Below are positions 54,353 through 62,271 of a stretch of 64,000 nt of DNA, piece by piece (positions within the stretch are counted from its first letter, which is position 1; every line of letters starts with the position of its first letter). Source of the stretch: RUG369 sp050949645 (GTDB taxonomy: Bacteria; Planctomycetota; Planctomycetia; Pirellulales; Thermoguttaceae); NCBI GenBank assembly GCA_050949645.1, contig JBMNGC010000001.1, positions 434,001 to 498,000 on the forward strand, written 5' to 3'. The notes under the pieces were generated by a model. That model was given only the letters and a program-made list of their open reading frames with translations, was not told the origin of the DNA and did not search any database. Both the position numbers and the translations under genes were made by a program.

Positions 54353-55816
54353 CTAGCCCCAAACGGGCAAGTCGAAATTCACGCCGGAATCGAGCATTTC
54401 GGCGAGATAGTAGTTCGTCATGCGGTTCTCTTCGAGCGCTTCGAGCTGAGATTGCGCCATTTGCGCGGTCGTCGTCTGAATCTGACGCTGATATTCCGCC
54501 GTCGAGTTCTTCACCTGCGCGAGATACAAGTCCGCCGATCCCGCCTCCATGCTCTTCGCCGGGCCCGCTTCCTTCTCCGGCTTCGCCGCTTTCGGCTCCT
54601 CGAACTTCTTGGCAAACGTCTCAAGCTCCTTCCGCTCGCCGTAGATTTCTTTTTGAATTTTGTCGCGATACGCGTCGAACTCTTCCTTGTTGATCTGATT
54701 CGCGTCGAGCGCCGCTTGCGCTTCCTTCATCTTGTCCGCGAACTTCTGCGCCGGAAGCTTGAGTTCCTCCATGATCGCGTCGATTCCGAGTTTCGAACGC
54801 GCGTCCGCTCTGAGCTTCGCCGCTTCGTCCTCCTTCGCCTTCGCAAGCCTCTCGTCAGCCTTACGCGCAAGCTCGGCGTATTTCTCGTCGGTTACAAGAC
54901 GCTCCTGAAGCGCCTTGTCGAGAGCTTCCATCGTCTCCGCGTATTGACGGTCCGCTTCCGACTTGAACGACGCCGCTCCGTCCTCCTTCGCCTTCGCGAG
55001 CTTCTCGTCCGCCTTTGAAACAAGTTCCGCGAACCTTTCGTCGCTTATCAGTCGATCTTCATGCGCTTTCGCCAAAGCTTCCAGCGTGTCGGCATGTTCT
55101 TTTTCCGCTTTGCTCAGCCGTTCCTGATTAATATTGCTTTCGTCGAGGAGTTCGCGAAGCCCCGGAATCGCGGCGATTCGCGCTTCCGTCAGCTCCGCTT
55201 CCTTCTTCGTCGCCGCGTCGAGCGCCGCGTTGTAAGCGTCTTGAGAAATCAGATTCTTTTCGAGCTTGTCGGCGAGGTCTTTCGTCAGCGCGTCAAGAGA
55301 TTCGGTCGAGTCGACTTTACCGAGTGCGTCAGAAAAGGTCTTGAGATTCTGATCGGAATATTTTTGTCGGATTCGATTCTCTGCTTCTTCGAGAGCGCCC
55401 TCGACTCCGCCGAACATATCGGGATCCGCATGAAACGCCTCGCTCAACTTTGCCAAATCATCCGCCATCGCGTCCACTTGCGACTTGACCGGCGCGAAGT
55501 CGAGCGAAATTCCAAGATCTTTTGCAAGCGCCGCGCGCTGATCCGCGAGACGCTTCTCCTGTTCCGCCAACTCCTTCGCCTTCGCGTCGGCGAGACTTTG
55601 GTCGATCGACGCGATCTTCGCGCGGATCGCAGCTTGGTCTTCTTCGTTCTCTGTTCGTTCAAGCAGCGTTTGAAGCTGTTTCTTGAGCGCATTCGCTTTT
55701 TGCTCCTCCGTCTGCTGTTCTTCGCGAATCTTCGCGATCAGTCCCGTCGCGATCTCGTTGTATGCGACTCGAACTCGTCGCGCGCTTGCTTCGCGCTTCG
55801 CGTCCTTCGCGTCCAT
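54353..55816 (-). CDS. Coiled-coil tail protein (tape-measure-like, C-terminal part)
   Basis: This 487-aa protein is almost wholly charged helix, rich in Ala, Glu and Lys. An internal duplication with a 51-residue period is clear: residues 237-280 (EKEHADTLEALAKAHEDRL... AKAKED) and 288-331 (DRQYAETMEALDKALQERL... AKAKED). It ends EENRMTNYYLAEMLDSGVNFDLPVW. AGGAGGT lies directly before the ATG. It is the likely second half of a split tape-measure protein, the ruler of tail length, though a separate scaffold is possible. Its first half is the gene upstream. Confidence 0.55.
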   Translation of the reverse strand: MDAKDAKREASARRVRVAYNEIATGLIAKIREEQQTEEQKANALKKQLQTLLERTENEEDQAAIRAKIASIDQSLADAKAKELAEQEKRLADQRAALAKDLGISLDFAPVKSQVDAMADDLAKLSEAFHADPDMFGGVEGALEEAENRIRQKYSDQNLKTFSDALGKVDSTESLDALTKDLADKLEKNLISQDAYNAALDAATKKEAELTEARIAAIPGLRELLDESNINQERLSKAEKEHADTLEALAKAHEDRLISDERFAELVSKADEKLAKAKEDGAASFKSEADRQYAETMEALDKALQERLVTDEKYAELARKADERLAKAKEDEAAKLRADARSKLGIDAIMEELKLPAQKFADKMKEAQAALDANQINKEEFDAYRDKIQKEIYGERKELETFAKKFEEPKAAKPEKEAGPAKSMEAGSADLYLAQVKNSTAEYQRQIQTTTAQMAQSQLEALEENRMTNYYLAEMLDSGVNFDLPVWG

Positions 55817-55911
55817 TTGTCGACCTCCTTTTTGACGCGCCTGTCGACGTTCCCGCGCTCATCCCGACGGCGCACGTTCATCGCGCCTCTTGCGCCTTTC
55901 TCGTCCGCTTT

Positions 55912-57024
55912 TCAGTTCGCGACTCTTCGTCTGCTTTTGAAGTTTCTCTTCGAGCGACTCGAGAGAATTGTCTTTCCTTGATAAAATGCGCCGTACTTTA
56001 AGACGTCATTGAGTCCGCGGATTTCATCTTTGGCGGCGCCGGCGCGCTTTCTTATTTCCTCCAATGAATCGGAGATTTTTTCATTGGCGTCAACGTTTTT
56101 ATGGCCCGTCGCTGCAAACGCGGCCAAGCCTGCGCCGAGAGCGGCGATCGCAATCCCAGCAGGTCCGCAAGCAAGCTGAAAAGCTTTCATTCCGACTGAC
56201 GCCGTCGTCGCCGCCGTTCCAACGCCGATTAACCCCGCAGACGCGGGACTAGCGGCTTGAATAATTGACAATAGTCCTGTTTTTAAACCTGGGAGCGCTT
56301 GCGCAATCGAATTTAATCCCAGAAAAGTAGATTGAAACACGCCAATCCCAACCGACGCCGCTTCCGCCGTCTGAATGAGAGTCGAACGAAATCCGCTCAT
56401 CTCGTCGTCTGTGCATTCTATCGACGCTAGCAACGACGCAAACTGTCCGGATATTTGAGAAAAAGAACCGAGCGCGGCGCCGAAGGTTTGAATAGATCGC
56501 TGTCGCTCTTCTCGTAGTTCGTTTTCCAAACGGCGAGACTTTTCCTCCTCCGCTTGAATCTTGCGCTCCGCTTCTATTCTTGCTTTTGCTTCTTTTTCTG
56601 CTGCTTCAACGGAGATTTTTGCGTTTCTTTCCAGTTCTTTTGTTTTTTCTTGGATTTTTTTTCGAGCTTCTGAAGTGTAACGAACAAAAAGACCGTTTGC
56701 GTCGCGAACTTCGCCGATCGCGTTCGCGTAAAATCCAAGAGATTGTTCTATTTTATTAAGATCGGCAACAAATTCGCCATTCTTGGTTCTGACGCGCCCA
56801 AATTCGTCTACCCATTGTCCAAGTTTAATCTGCGTTAATGACAAACCTTCGACGACCTTGCCGTTTGCGTTAACATATCGCTTCATCTCGTCGATCGTCA
56901 TGCCGAGCGCTTTTTGAGATTTCGTAAGAGTTTTAATAAAATCTCCAGTTACAGCGTCGATTTTACTTTCAAGAGCGTCGGTTGAAACGGTGATGGCAAC
57001 TCCGTTCGATAATGAATTACTCAT
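55912..57024 (-). CDS. Tape-measure-like protein, N-terminal part
   Basis: This 370-aa protein has alpha-helical repeats (LERNAKISVEAAEKEAKARIEAERKI) and a long hydrophobic segment around residues 240-310 (ASPASAGLIGVGTAATTASVGMKAFQLACGPAGIAIAALGAGLAAFA), the typical feature of a tape measure that inserts in the cell membrane. It ends in a basic RSKRNFKSRRRVAN tail that might be a frameshift artefact, since the next gene begins about 95 bp later with a complementary coiled coil. Strong AGGAGGAGG before the ATG; the ATG overlaps the stop of a 59-codon gene. Confidence 0.65.
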   Translation of the reverse strand: MSNSLSNGVAITVSTDALESKIDAVTGDFIKTLTKSQKALGMTIDEMKRYVNANGKVVEGLSLTQIKLGQWVDEFGRVRTKNGEFVADLNKIEQSLGFYANAIGEVRDANGLFVRYTSEARKKIQEKTKELERNAKISVEAAEKEAKARIEAERKIQAEEEKSRRLENELREERQRSIQTFGAALGSFSQISGQFASLLASIECTDDEMSGFRSTLIQTAEAASVGIGVFQSTFLGLNSIAQALPGLKTGLLSIIQAASPASAGLIGVGTAATTASVGMKAFQLACGPAGIAIAALGAGLAAFAATGHKNVDANEKISDSLEEIRKRAGAAKDEIRGLNDVLKYGAFYQGKTILSSRSKRNFKSRRRVAN

Positions 57025-57200
57025 TCCTCCTCCTTATACTCCCCTCGTCTAATCGCCTCTAATTTTTCTTGAAGCCTCTGTTGTTCTTCTCTGAGCGCCA
57101 TCAATTCCTTATCGTATGACTTGACGCCTTTCACTGCAATAAAACAGAGCAAGCAACTCCAAAGGATAAAAAATAACATCATAAAAATTTCAGCAATCAT
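57021..57200 (-). CDS. Small membrane protein, 59 aa
   Basis: From the ATG at 57198-57200, with AGGAGA 8 bp upstream, to a TGA overlapping the tape-measure ATG. The N-terminal half is one membrane helix (IFMMLFFILWSCLLCFIAVKG); the C-terminal half is a charged helix (KELMALREEQQRLQEKLEAIRR). The topology resembles a phage spanin-like or holin-like protein. It is translationally coupled to the tape-measure gene. Confidence 0.65.
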   Translation of the reverse strand: MIAEIFMMLFFILWSCLLCFIAVKGVKSYDKELMALREEQQRLQEKLEAIRRGEYKEEE

Positions 57201-57221
57201 TTTTTTATTCTCCTGAAATAT

Positions 57222-57716
57222 TTATAAGCCTTCCCCCCCATAACGACGCCGTTCCGCCATGATTTCACGCGTTAGATCCATGACGTCGGAAAGCGTCGCT
57301 TGAAGCTCTTTCTCAAGCGTTGGACGATTCTTCTTCTTTGCGCTTCGTAAAAAATGATGTGGAACTTTGACGACCTTGCGATCCGGCGCCCAGCCCGCTT
57401 CGTGGAATTTGCCATAATATCCGGGGTCGCGTGGATTGGATTTGTTTTGGAAGCGAAATCCAGTCATCGCCCAAATTTTGTGATTTTGCTGGAACGCTTT
57501 GACCTTGCTTGAAATGTTTTGCTGAAGAAACCAATGCGGACGATTAAGGTTCGCTTTCGCGTCGCGTTCGACGGCGACGATCCAACGCTCAAGCGCTTTC
57601 TCGAGTTCCGGCGCCGCTTTGTGTCGAGCCGCTTGAAGTTGTTCAATTAATATTTCAAGCGAGACGACAAAATCGTCCATATAGCCATAGCCTTTATTAT
57701 TTCCGTTTGCCATGAC
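57222..57716 (-). CDS. HK97 gp10-like phage protein
   Basis: This is about 164 aa from the ATG at 57716 (AGGAAC upstream; 51 codons upstream in frame have no ribosome site). It has the helical plus beta pattern of HK97 gp10 / head-tail connector proteins: DDFVVSLEILIEQLQAARHK at the N-terminus, ELEKALERWIVAVERDAKAN, YYGKFHEAGWAPDRKVVKVPHHFLR with a probable conserved H-E-x-G turn, and a C-terminal helix. In siphophages it joins head and tail. It lies between the SEFIR gene and the 59-aa gene. Confidence 0.6.
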   Translation of the reverse strand, partial: VMANGNNKGYGYMDDFVVSLEILIEQLQAARHKAAPELEKALERWIVAVERDAKANLNRPHWFLQQNISSKVKAFQQNHKIWAMTGFRFQNKSNPRDPGYYGKFHEAGWAPDRKVVKVPHHFLRSAKKKNRPTLEKELQATLSDVMDLTREIMAERRRYGGEGL

Positions 57717-57858
57717 TCTGTTCCTTTTTTGTCTTGGTACGTAACATACCCCTGTCCAATATTTGATGCACAGGACCTCGAGAGATTCGACCTCCTCGGG
57801 AAGGACCCGCGAGCTATTTTTATATCGCCGCCGACGACGGCGTTCGCGACGTTTTTTT

Positions 57859-59130
57859 TCACGCTTCACGCGTTTTCGTTTGGTTAAGCTTGCCGAGATC
57901 TATCTTGGCGACGCGTCGAGCTCGTTCGGTAAAGTCGGCGGCGATTCTAACGGGGATAGCGCCGGCAAAGAACGACGCCGACGCTTGAATGCTAAAACTC
58001 GCGCCAATTCTTACTCCTATAAGTCTTCGATCTTTTAAATCTACAAACCGGAGGTTTTCAATCAGCTTTTCGCGGTACAGATATTCGACCGCAATTTCCA
58101 CGTTGCGAAGTTTGACGCTATTCGTAAAAATCGTTTTTTCACTCTGTGCGACGATTGTCGCGCAGGAATTAGTCCATCCCTGAATCCGCAGCGTCGCGCC
58201 TTCGTCGCTCATGGTAGGAAAGAGCGCCTTGACGAGATCCGGCGCGTATACGAAGACGCGGGTTTCGTCGAGTCTTTTAAGCGCGCCGGCGAGTTTCCTC
58301 GCCTTGTCTGTCGCGAGAAACAGTTTGTCGACGTAAGGACTCAGAAGACCTCGATCGCAAAGTTCCTCGACAATTTCGTCGTCGGACGCTCTTTCGCTTT
58401 GCGGAATCGCGCTGACAAACGGCGAGTTCTTTTCGTTCGCAGCGACGCATATCCCGTCCGATCTTTTAAGCGCGGCGCCGCTGTTTTCCAGGACGGCGAC
58501 GATTAGTTCTCCCGCAGCCATCGAGAGATTTTTGAGTTTCATTTGAATCGTTTCCTCCTCGTCTTTCGACGTCGCGGCGAGTCGTTTTCGAACCCAGTCG
58601 GGGACAGGTCCGAGCGGCGGCATTCTTGGGATTTCGAAAATATCGCCGGTGAGTTCAAAAAACGCGTCGTCAAAATCTTTATCGTTTCTGAAATCAAGAT
58701 ACTTCTTCGTTCCCAGAAACGCCGGAACGTATGCGTCCGGATTGTTCCGAAGGATAGGGATGATTTTATTGTTTCCGAACGACGTCGTCAGTTCGCGCGT
58801 CATGATCGCCTGTTCATATCCGACGCCGCCCGTTCCCGAGTCGGCCTTTTTCGCGTACAGCGCCGAACAAACGCAGACGACGAATTTCAGCTGCGGCGAT
58901 TTTAGAATCTGCTCCATGAACAAATTGAGCGGATACCCGTTCGGAAGCGATTCGTCGATAATCGCGTTGACGCCGTCTGCGCGCAGTTTATCGCGTAACG
59001 CGCCGACCCAAGAGCAATGCTCGTCGTTGTCGTGCGAATACGAAACGAAGACCATCGGATGTTCTCCAGTCATGCTTTCTTTCTCCCAGTTGCGTATTTC
59101 TTCCAGTATTCGATTTTCAGAAGGTCCCAT
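57859..59130 (-). CDS. SEFIR-domain (TIR-like) protein, candidate defence effector
   Basis: From the ATG at 59130 (AAGGAG 8 bp upstream) the product is 423 aa. The SEFIR domain spans about residues 24-165: HPMVFVSYSHDNDEHCSWVG (box 1), LRADGVNAIIDESLPNGYPLNLFMEQ, LKFVVCVCSALYAKKADSGTGGVGYEQAIMTREL, and IIPILRNN. The C-terminal ~250 residues have a helical middle (NLSMAAGELIVAVLENSGAALKRSDG) and a C-terminal mixed region I do not recognise, possibly a sensor. SEFIR and TIR proteins in bacteria often act in anti-phage defence or as effectors. Found in a prophage cargo slot beside a two-TM gene with the same leader, it is a good candidate for a defence gene, but this is inference. Confidence 0.72.
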   Translation of the reverse strand: MGPSENRILEEIRNWEKESMTGEHPMVFVSYSHDNDEHCSWVGALRDKLRADGVNAIIDESLPNGYPLNLFMEQILKSPQLKFVVCVCSALYAKKADSGTGGVGYEQAIMTRELTTSFGNNKIIPILRNNPDAYVPAFLGTKKYLDFRNDKDFDDAFFELTGDIFEIPRMPPLGPVPDWVRKRLAATSKDEEETIQMKLKNLSMAAGELIVAVLENSGAALKRSDGICVAANEKNSPFVSAIPQSERASDDEIVEELCDRGLLSPYVDKLFLATDKARKLAGALKRLDETRVFVYAPDLVKALFPTMSDEGATLRIQGWTNSCATIVAQSEKTIFTNSVKLRNVEIAVEYLYREKLIENLRFVDLKDRRLIGVRIGASFSIQASASFFAGAIPVRIAADFTERARRVAKIDLGKLNQTKTREA

Positions 59131-59131
59131 C

Positions 59132-59181
59132 TTTTCTACTCCTTGAGCCGGCGCGTCGAAGGGTTCCAAGCTTCGGCTCGC
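59132..59181 (-). promoter_or_regulatory. Shared leader repeat, copy 1 (SEFIR gene)
   Basis: On the minus strand GCCGAAGCTTGGAACCCTTC is followed by GCGCCGGCTCAAGGAGTAG and then the SEFIR ATG. Nearly the same sequence precedes the two-TM gene at 59857-59910, so these 50 bp act as a common translation leader or were duplicated with it. Confidence 0.7.
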
Positions 59182-59526
59182 GGCGTCGATTTCACGCCCT
59201 TTCACGGCGTTTCACGTGATTTTCACGCGTTTAACGTTTGACGCGTCAATATCTTAGCGCGTTTTTTCACGAATTTCACACGATCCCCTATATACGCGCG
59301 TCCATAAACATACCCCCCCCTATGCGTGAAATCGTGAAATCGAGAAGAAATCCGGCTAAAAGACTATAGTATATTAATTAATATATTAAAAAAAATATTT
59401 TTTTAAATATATATATAATATAGTATTAAGTCGTTTTCTCTTGTCTTTTCTATATGTTAATCTGGTTAAAATAGGCAAAATACAGAATATGTGAAATCGC
59501 CGTGAAATCGCGTGAAAATTTCACGG
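59182..59526. repeat. Iteron-like array around a very AT-rich tract
   Basis: TTCACG occurs at 59191, 59201, 59211, 59222 and 59266, TTCACA at 59275, CGTGAA or TGTGAA at 59325, 59333, 59490, 59501 and 59511, and TTCACG at 59520. Four are spaced 10-11 bp (59191-59222) and three 10-11 bp (59490-59511), i.e. on one helix face. Between the two clusters, 59360-59430 is almost pure A/T. The layout resembles a replication origin, a partition site or a cooperative operator. It also covers the promoter side of the SEFIR gene. Confidence 0.7.
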
Positions 59527-59856
59527 GTCGAATTTCATCAAGCCATACTTGTCGACCATTCCTTTCTTTTTAACGTAACGCGCGACGAATCGCGTGTTGT
59601 TGTTGGTTTGAAGTATTCGATGTCGATAAACAGACAGACGCCGCCGACGAAAGAAGCGCGACGCCCCAGAGTTTATCAAAACGACGGTCGCGACGCCGCC
59701 GACGGTCAGCAGAAACGCGGCTGTGATTAAAAGGGTTCGCAAAACTCTCATTTTACCGTCTTTTTTTGCGTATCGCGCGACGTAAAAGAACCTGTAAATC
59801 GCCAAGATGGAAACGATCGTCGCAAACGCGTTTTTAAAGATTTCCAAACTGTTCAT
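59521..59856 (-). CDS. Two-TM membrane protein with basic tail
   Basis: This 111-aa protein has two membrane segments: about residues 8-28 (NAFATIVSILAIYRFFYVARY) and 38-64 (VLRTLLITAAFLLTVGGVATVVLI), followed by a basic region (SRFFRRRRLSVYRHR). It has the AAGGAG leader shared with the SEFIR gene. The start is the ATG at 59854-59856. I know no family for it. It may be a membrane partner or a phage lysogeny-conversion protein, and its 3' end overlaps the right iteron cluster. Confidence 0.6.
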   Translation of the reverse strand: MNSLEIFKNAFATIVSILAIYRFFYVARYAKKDGKMRVLRTLLITAAFLLTVGGVATVVLINSGASRFFRRRRLSVYRHRILQTNNNTRFVARYVKKKGMVDKYGLMKFDP

Positions 59857-59910
59857 CTTTCTACTCCTTGAGACCCGGCGCGACGAAGGGTTCCAAGCTT
59901 CGGCGCGCCG
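59857..59910 (-). promoter_or_regulatory. Shared leader repeat, copy 2 (two-TM gene)
   Basis: Minus-strand GCCGAAGCTTGGAACCCTTC, GCGCCGGGTCTCAAGGAGTAG and the ATG, matching copy 1 with few changes. The AAGGAG is the ribosome site; a hairpin of complementary CGGCGC/GCGCCG arms may gate it. Confidence 0.7.
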
Positions 59911-59919
59911 GTTTGCGGA

Positions 59920-60343
59920 TTACGCGTTCTGGTCGTCGGTCGCGTTTTGCAGGCTGGCGACGAGGCGGTAGTAGTCGTCGGGGAAGTTCTCGACCTTTTT
60001 GGGCGGTTGCGGTTTGATTCCGAGTTTTTCGCTCATCGCCTTGAGCACGGCGACTTTTCCGCGATCGGAGAGTCCGTCGAAGAGCGCGCTCGCGGCGTTC
60101 GCAAGTTTCTCCTCGAACGTCGCCTCCGGCTCGAACATCTCGCCGACGCCCGTCTCAAGCCACTCCCGACGAACGTTGTACTCCTTGCAAAGCTGGTAGA
60201 TGCGCGTCGACGGGATCGCTCTGATCTCCAGCTTCCCAACCGCCGACAACACTCACCGCAACGTCTAATCTTTCCGCGACTTCGCGCTGTTTGAGATTCA
60301 ACGTTTTTCGCAGTTCTTTCAACCTGTCTTTCATTTCCGACAT
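59920..60343 (-). pseudogene. XRE-family phage repressor, frameshifted
   Basis: Two frames together give one repressor of about 140 aa: the first (60343 to about 60220) is MSEMKDRLKELRKTLNLKQ, REVAERLDVAVSVV and GGWEAGD, an HTH_3 DNA-binding domain. The second continues with RAIPSTRIYQLCKEYNVRREWLETGVGEMFEP to the stop at 59920. In intact relatives GWE-x-G is followed directly by a residue such as R, then xIPxxRxxQLC. One extra base near GGAGATCAG (60221-60229) breaks the frame. The gene faces a divergent control region and is probably the lysogeny repressor. A sequencing error cannot be ruled out. Confidence 0.7.
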
Positions 60344-60956
60344 ATTAAAAAGCTCCTAACTATTTAAAAAATCTCGATTTATACGGAATCGATATTTTCC
60401 CTGGCTAACGGTCGAATCGAGACGCGACTAAAAATTTTTCAAAAATTTTCGACCGTCGTTTCGCGCGGTATTTTATTGAGTTTACACAAAAAACAAGTTT
60501 CCGTAGAAAATTTTCTTGTTTTTTCAATAAAATTCTCTTGACTTTTGTTGTATTTACGATAATCTATACACCGTCGCGAGTGGCGAGCAACCCGCGGCGG
60601 TGTTCGTCGCGAAGCGAGGATGGCGGCGCCGCGAAGCGCGGAGCAGAGCGGAGCGGCCGAGACAAGACGGGCGTCCGGCGCTCGAGCCCGACCGAAGCTG
60701 ACGCCCGAACGGCCTCGACGAGATCCGCGCCCAGCGTTCGCGGGAAGACCGCGAGCAGACTCCGGGAGCGTTCGAAGCACGGCCGGGGCGGAGTCGGGCG
60801 TTAGCCCCCGAGCCGCGAGCTTACCGCGAAATATCCGACGCGATCGGCGCTCTTTTCTCGGCGACGAACGTCGTCGTCAACGAGGGGGTTAATTTCCAGA
60901 TCAAAGCGGCGAGCGAGAATTACGACCTTCCGGGTCAAGCGACGCGCGTCGTCAAA
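60344..60956. promoter_or_regulatory. Divergent control region of the element, with operator and GC-rich palindromes
   Basis: Near the repressor, CGATT at 60375-60379 and AATCG at 60387-60391 form an operator-like inverted pair. TTGACT at 60538-60543 is a candidate -35 for the plus-strand early run. From about 60580 to 60830 the DNA is very GC-rich with small palindromes (for example GGGCGTTAGCCC near 60799) that resemble degenerate copies of the element's 49-nt repeat. An open frame in line with the next gene runs through 60702-60956 without an ATG. Confidence 0.45.
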
Positions 60957-61418
60957 ATGATCGAGAGACTCAAGGAAGTCGCGGAGAGGACGACCGCGAG
61001 GATTAACGAACGGATCGACGCGGTTTGCAAGGCGACGGACGAAGCGCAGGCGCGCGCGTTGGACGAGGTCAAGGCGAAGATTCGACCGGAATGGCTTTGG
61101 CCTCGCGTTCTCCGCGCGCGGAAGGCGATCGCGGAATACGACGCGCTCGACAAAAGCGCCGCCGACGAGTTTCGCAGCGAATCCCGATATTTCTACAACC
61201 AGGCGCGCGAAGAGCTTGACGCGCGCGTCGCCGATCCGGATCGATTCCAGTCGTGTCTTAATTTGACGCTCGACCAGGCGGAAGCGAATCTCAAACAGAT
61301 ACGCGACGGTTTCTACGACTACGATCGCACGGGGCTTTCGCGCAAACTCGGCCAGCTTCAAGCGCAGACGGAAATTCTCGAATCGCAACTTCTCACGCTC
61401 GTAAAAGCGGCGGCATGA
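60957..61418 (+). CDS. Early phage protein of unknown function (coiled-coil)
   Basis: From the ATG at 60957 the product is 153 aa, mainly charged helix: ERLKEVAERTTARINERID, WPRVLRARKAIAEYD, FYNQAREELDARVADPDRF and LSRKLGQLQAQTEILESQLL. The same frame is open for another 255 bp upstream and codes for plausible protein (REISDAIGALFSATNVVVNE, IKAASENYDLPGQATRVV) with no ATG, so the real start may be a rare codon upstream or the 5' part may have been disrupted by GC-rich repeats. No family recognised. It is the first gene of the plus-strand early run. Confidence 0.6.
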   Translation: MIERLKEVAERTTARINERIDAVCKATDEAQARALDEVKAKIRPEWLWPRVLRARKAIAEYDALDKSAADEFRSESRYFYNQAREELDARVADPDRFQSCLNLTLDQAEANLKQIRDGFYDYDRTGLSRKLGQLQAQTEILESQLLTLVKAAA

Positions 61419-61419
61419 C

Positions 61420-61647
61420 GCCGAACTTTCGCGCCTCGCGCTTTTATCGGCTCTCCGCGAGGCGCGACAGGGCAACGCGGCGGAAACGTCGCGCCGTTCT
61501 CTCCCGGTCGAGTTTGCTACTCCTTGCTCGACCGGACCGTCGGGCGCCGGTTCCCATCCTTCAAGGGCGTCCGACGAAGGGCGCGACGGTCGAAAGGTCG
61601 CCGCGTTCTCTCCTCGAAATCACACTCTTTTATATACGGAGGCTGTA
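61420..61647 (+). other. Intergenic region with palindromes before the excisionase-like gene
   Basis: CGGTCGAG at 61505-61512 and CTCGACCG at 61527-61534 form a hairpin whose loop holds CTACTCCTTG, a fragment also found in the two leader repeats at 59.1 and 59.9 kb. The segment continues with GGGCGCCGGTTCCCATCC, similar to the same leaders. It ends with the ribosome site CGGAGGCT of the next gene. Confidence 0.4.
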
Positions 61648-62004
61648 ATGTCAATTTTCGATTCGCTTTTTAACAAGCTCACGCCGACGGACAAAGCGGC
61701 GTTGACGGCGGCGCTCGGCTGGCTGGCGTCGATCGACCGCGAGTACAACCAGAAAGAGGCCGAAGTCAAGGCGGACGTCTGGAACGACCCGAAATACTAT
61801 CCTCTCCGGCTTAAAGAATGGCGCGAATCGACCGTCTCGGAGATCATGAGCGCGAAAGAGGCGGCGGAGTTTCTAGGAATCAGCGAGCCGACGCTTCGGC
61901 AGATCGCGGAGACCGACCCGACGTTTCCCCGTCGCAAAGTCGGCGCGCGGTATCTGTACGGACGGACTGCGCTTGTCGAATGGGTCAATTCTGGCAAAGA
62001 CTAA
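61648..62004 (+). CDS. Excisionase-like helix-turn-helix protein
   Basis: This 118-aa protein has a typical MerR/excisionase HTH in the C-terminal half: SAKEAAEFLGISEPTLRQIAETDPTFPRRKVGARYLYGRTALVEWVN. That pattern (KEAAxxLGxSxxTLxxx...G...Y....L..W) is the DNA-binding motif of Xis and HTH_17 proteins. The N-terminal half (LFNKLTPTDKAALTAALGWLAS) is specific to this phage. It sits 412 bp before the integrase on the same strand, the usual place for xis. GGAGG precedes the ATG. Confidence 0.8.
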   Translation: MSIFDSLFNKLTPTDKAALTAALGWLASIDREYNQKEAEVKADVWNDPKYYPLRLKEWRESTVSEIMSAKEAAEFLGISEPTLRQIAETDPTFPRRKVGARYLYGRTALVEWVNSGKD

Positions 62005-62063
62005 GCCGCGACGTCGCGGCGGACGGTATTCGCCTCAAGGCGCGGTCGGGACCGCCCGACTGC

Positions 62064-62111
62064 GGGTTCGCGCTGCCGCGCGGAAATGAAGACCCGCTTC
62101 CGTTGGTCGCT
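62064..62111 (-). repeat. Palindromic repeat, copy F
   Basis: Minus strand: GCGACCAACGGAAGCG head, a CGCGCGGCAGCGCG hairpin and an AACCC end; most like copy D in the protease gene. Confidence 0.7.
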
Positions 62112-62130
62112 GGCGCGGGGACTAACGCAA

Positions 62131-62180
62131 GCCGTCCAACGGACGGCGAAAATACAGACGCGAGCGGAAGCTCGCAACCC
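62131..62180 (+). repeat. Palindromic repeat, copy B
   Basis: Plus strand: GTCCAACGGACGGCGAAAAT, ACAGACGCGAGCGGAAGCTCG and a CAACCC end; shares CGAAAATACAGA with copy A, 11 kb away. Confidence 0.75.
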
Positions 62181-62271
62181 TCCGTCGCGAGGTCGCGACC
62201 GAAAACTCTAGGTCGCCGCTCGTTGGCGGCGACGTCAGATTCAAATATACGCGGCGCTCCGACGTCCGCGA

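Noticed and set aside
54326..55981. Two long Arg/Leu-rich plus-strand frames opposite the tape-measure genes
   Set aside because: They mirror the repetitive coiled-coil codons of the minus-strand gene, have no start signals and would be implausibly basic.
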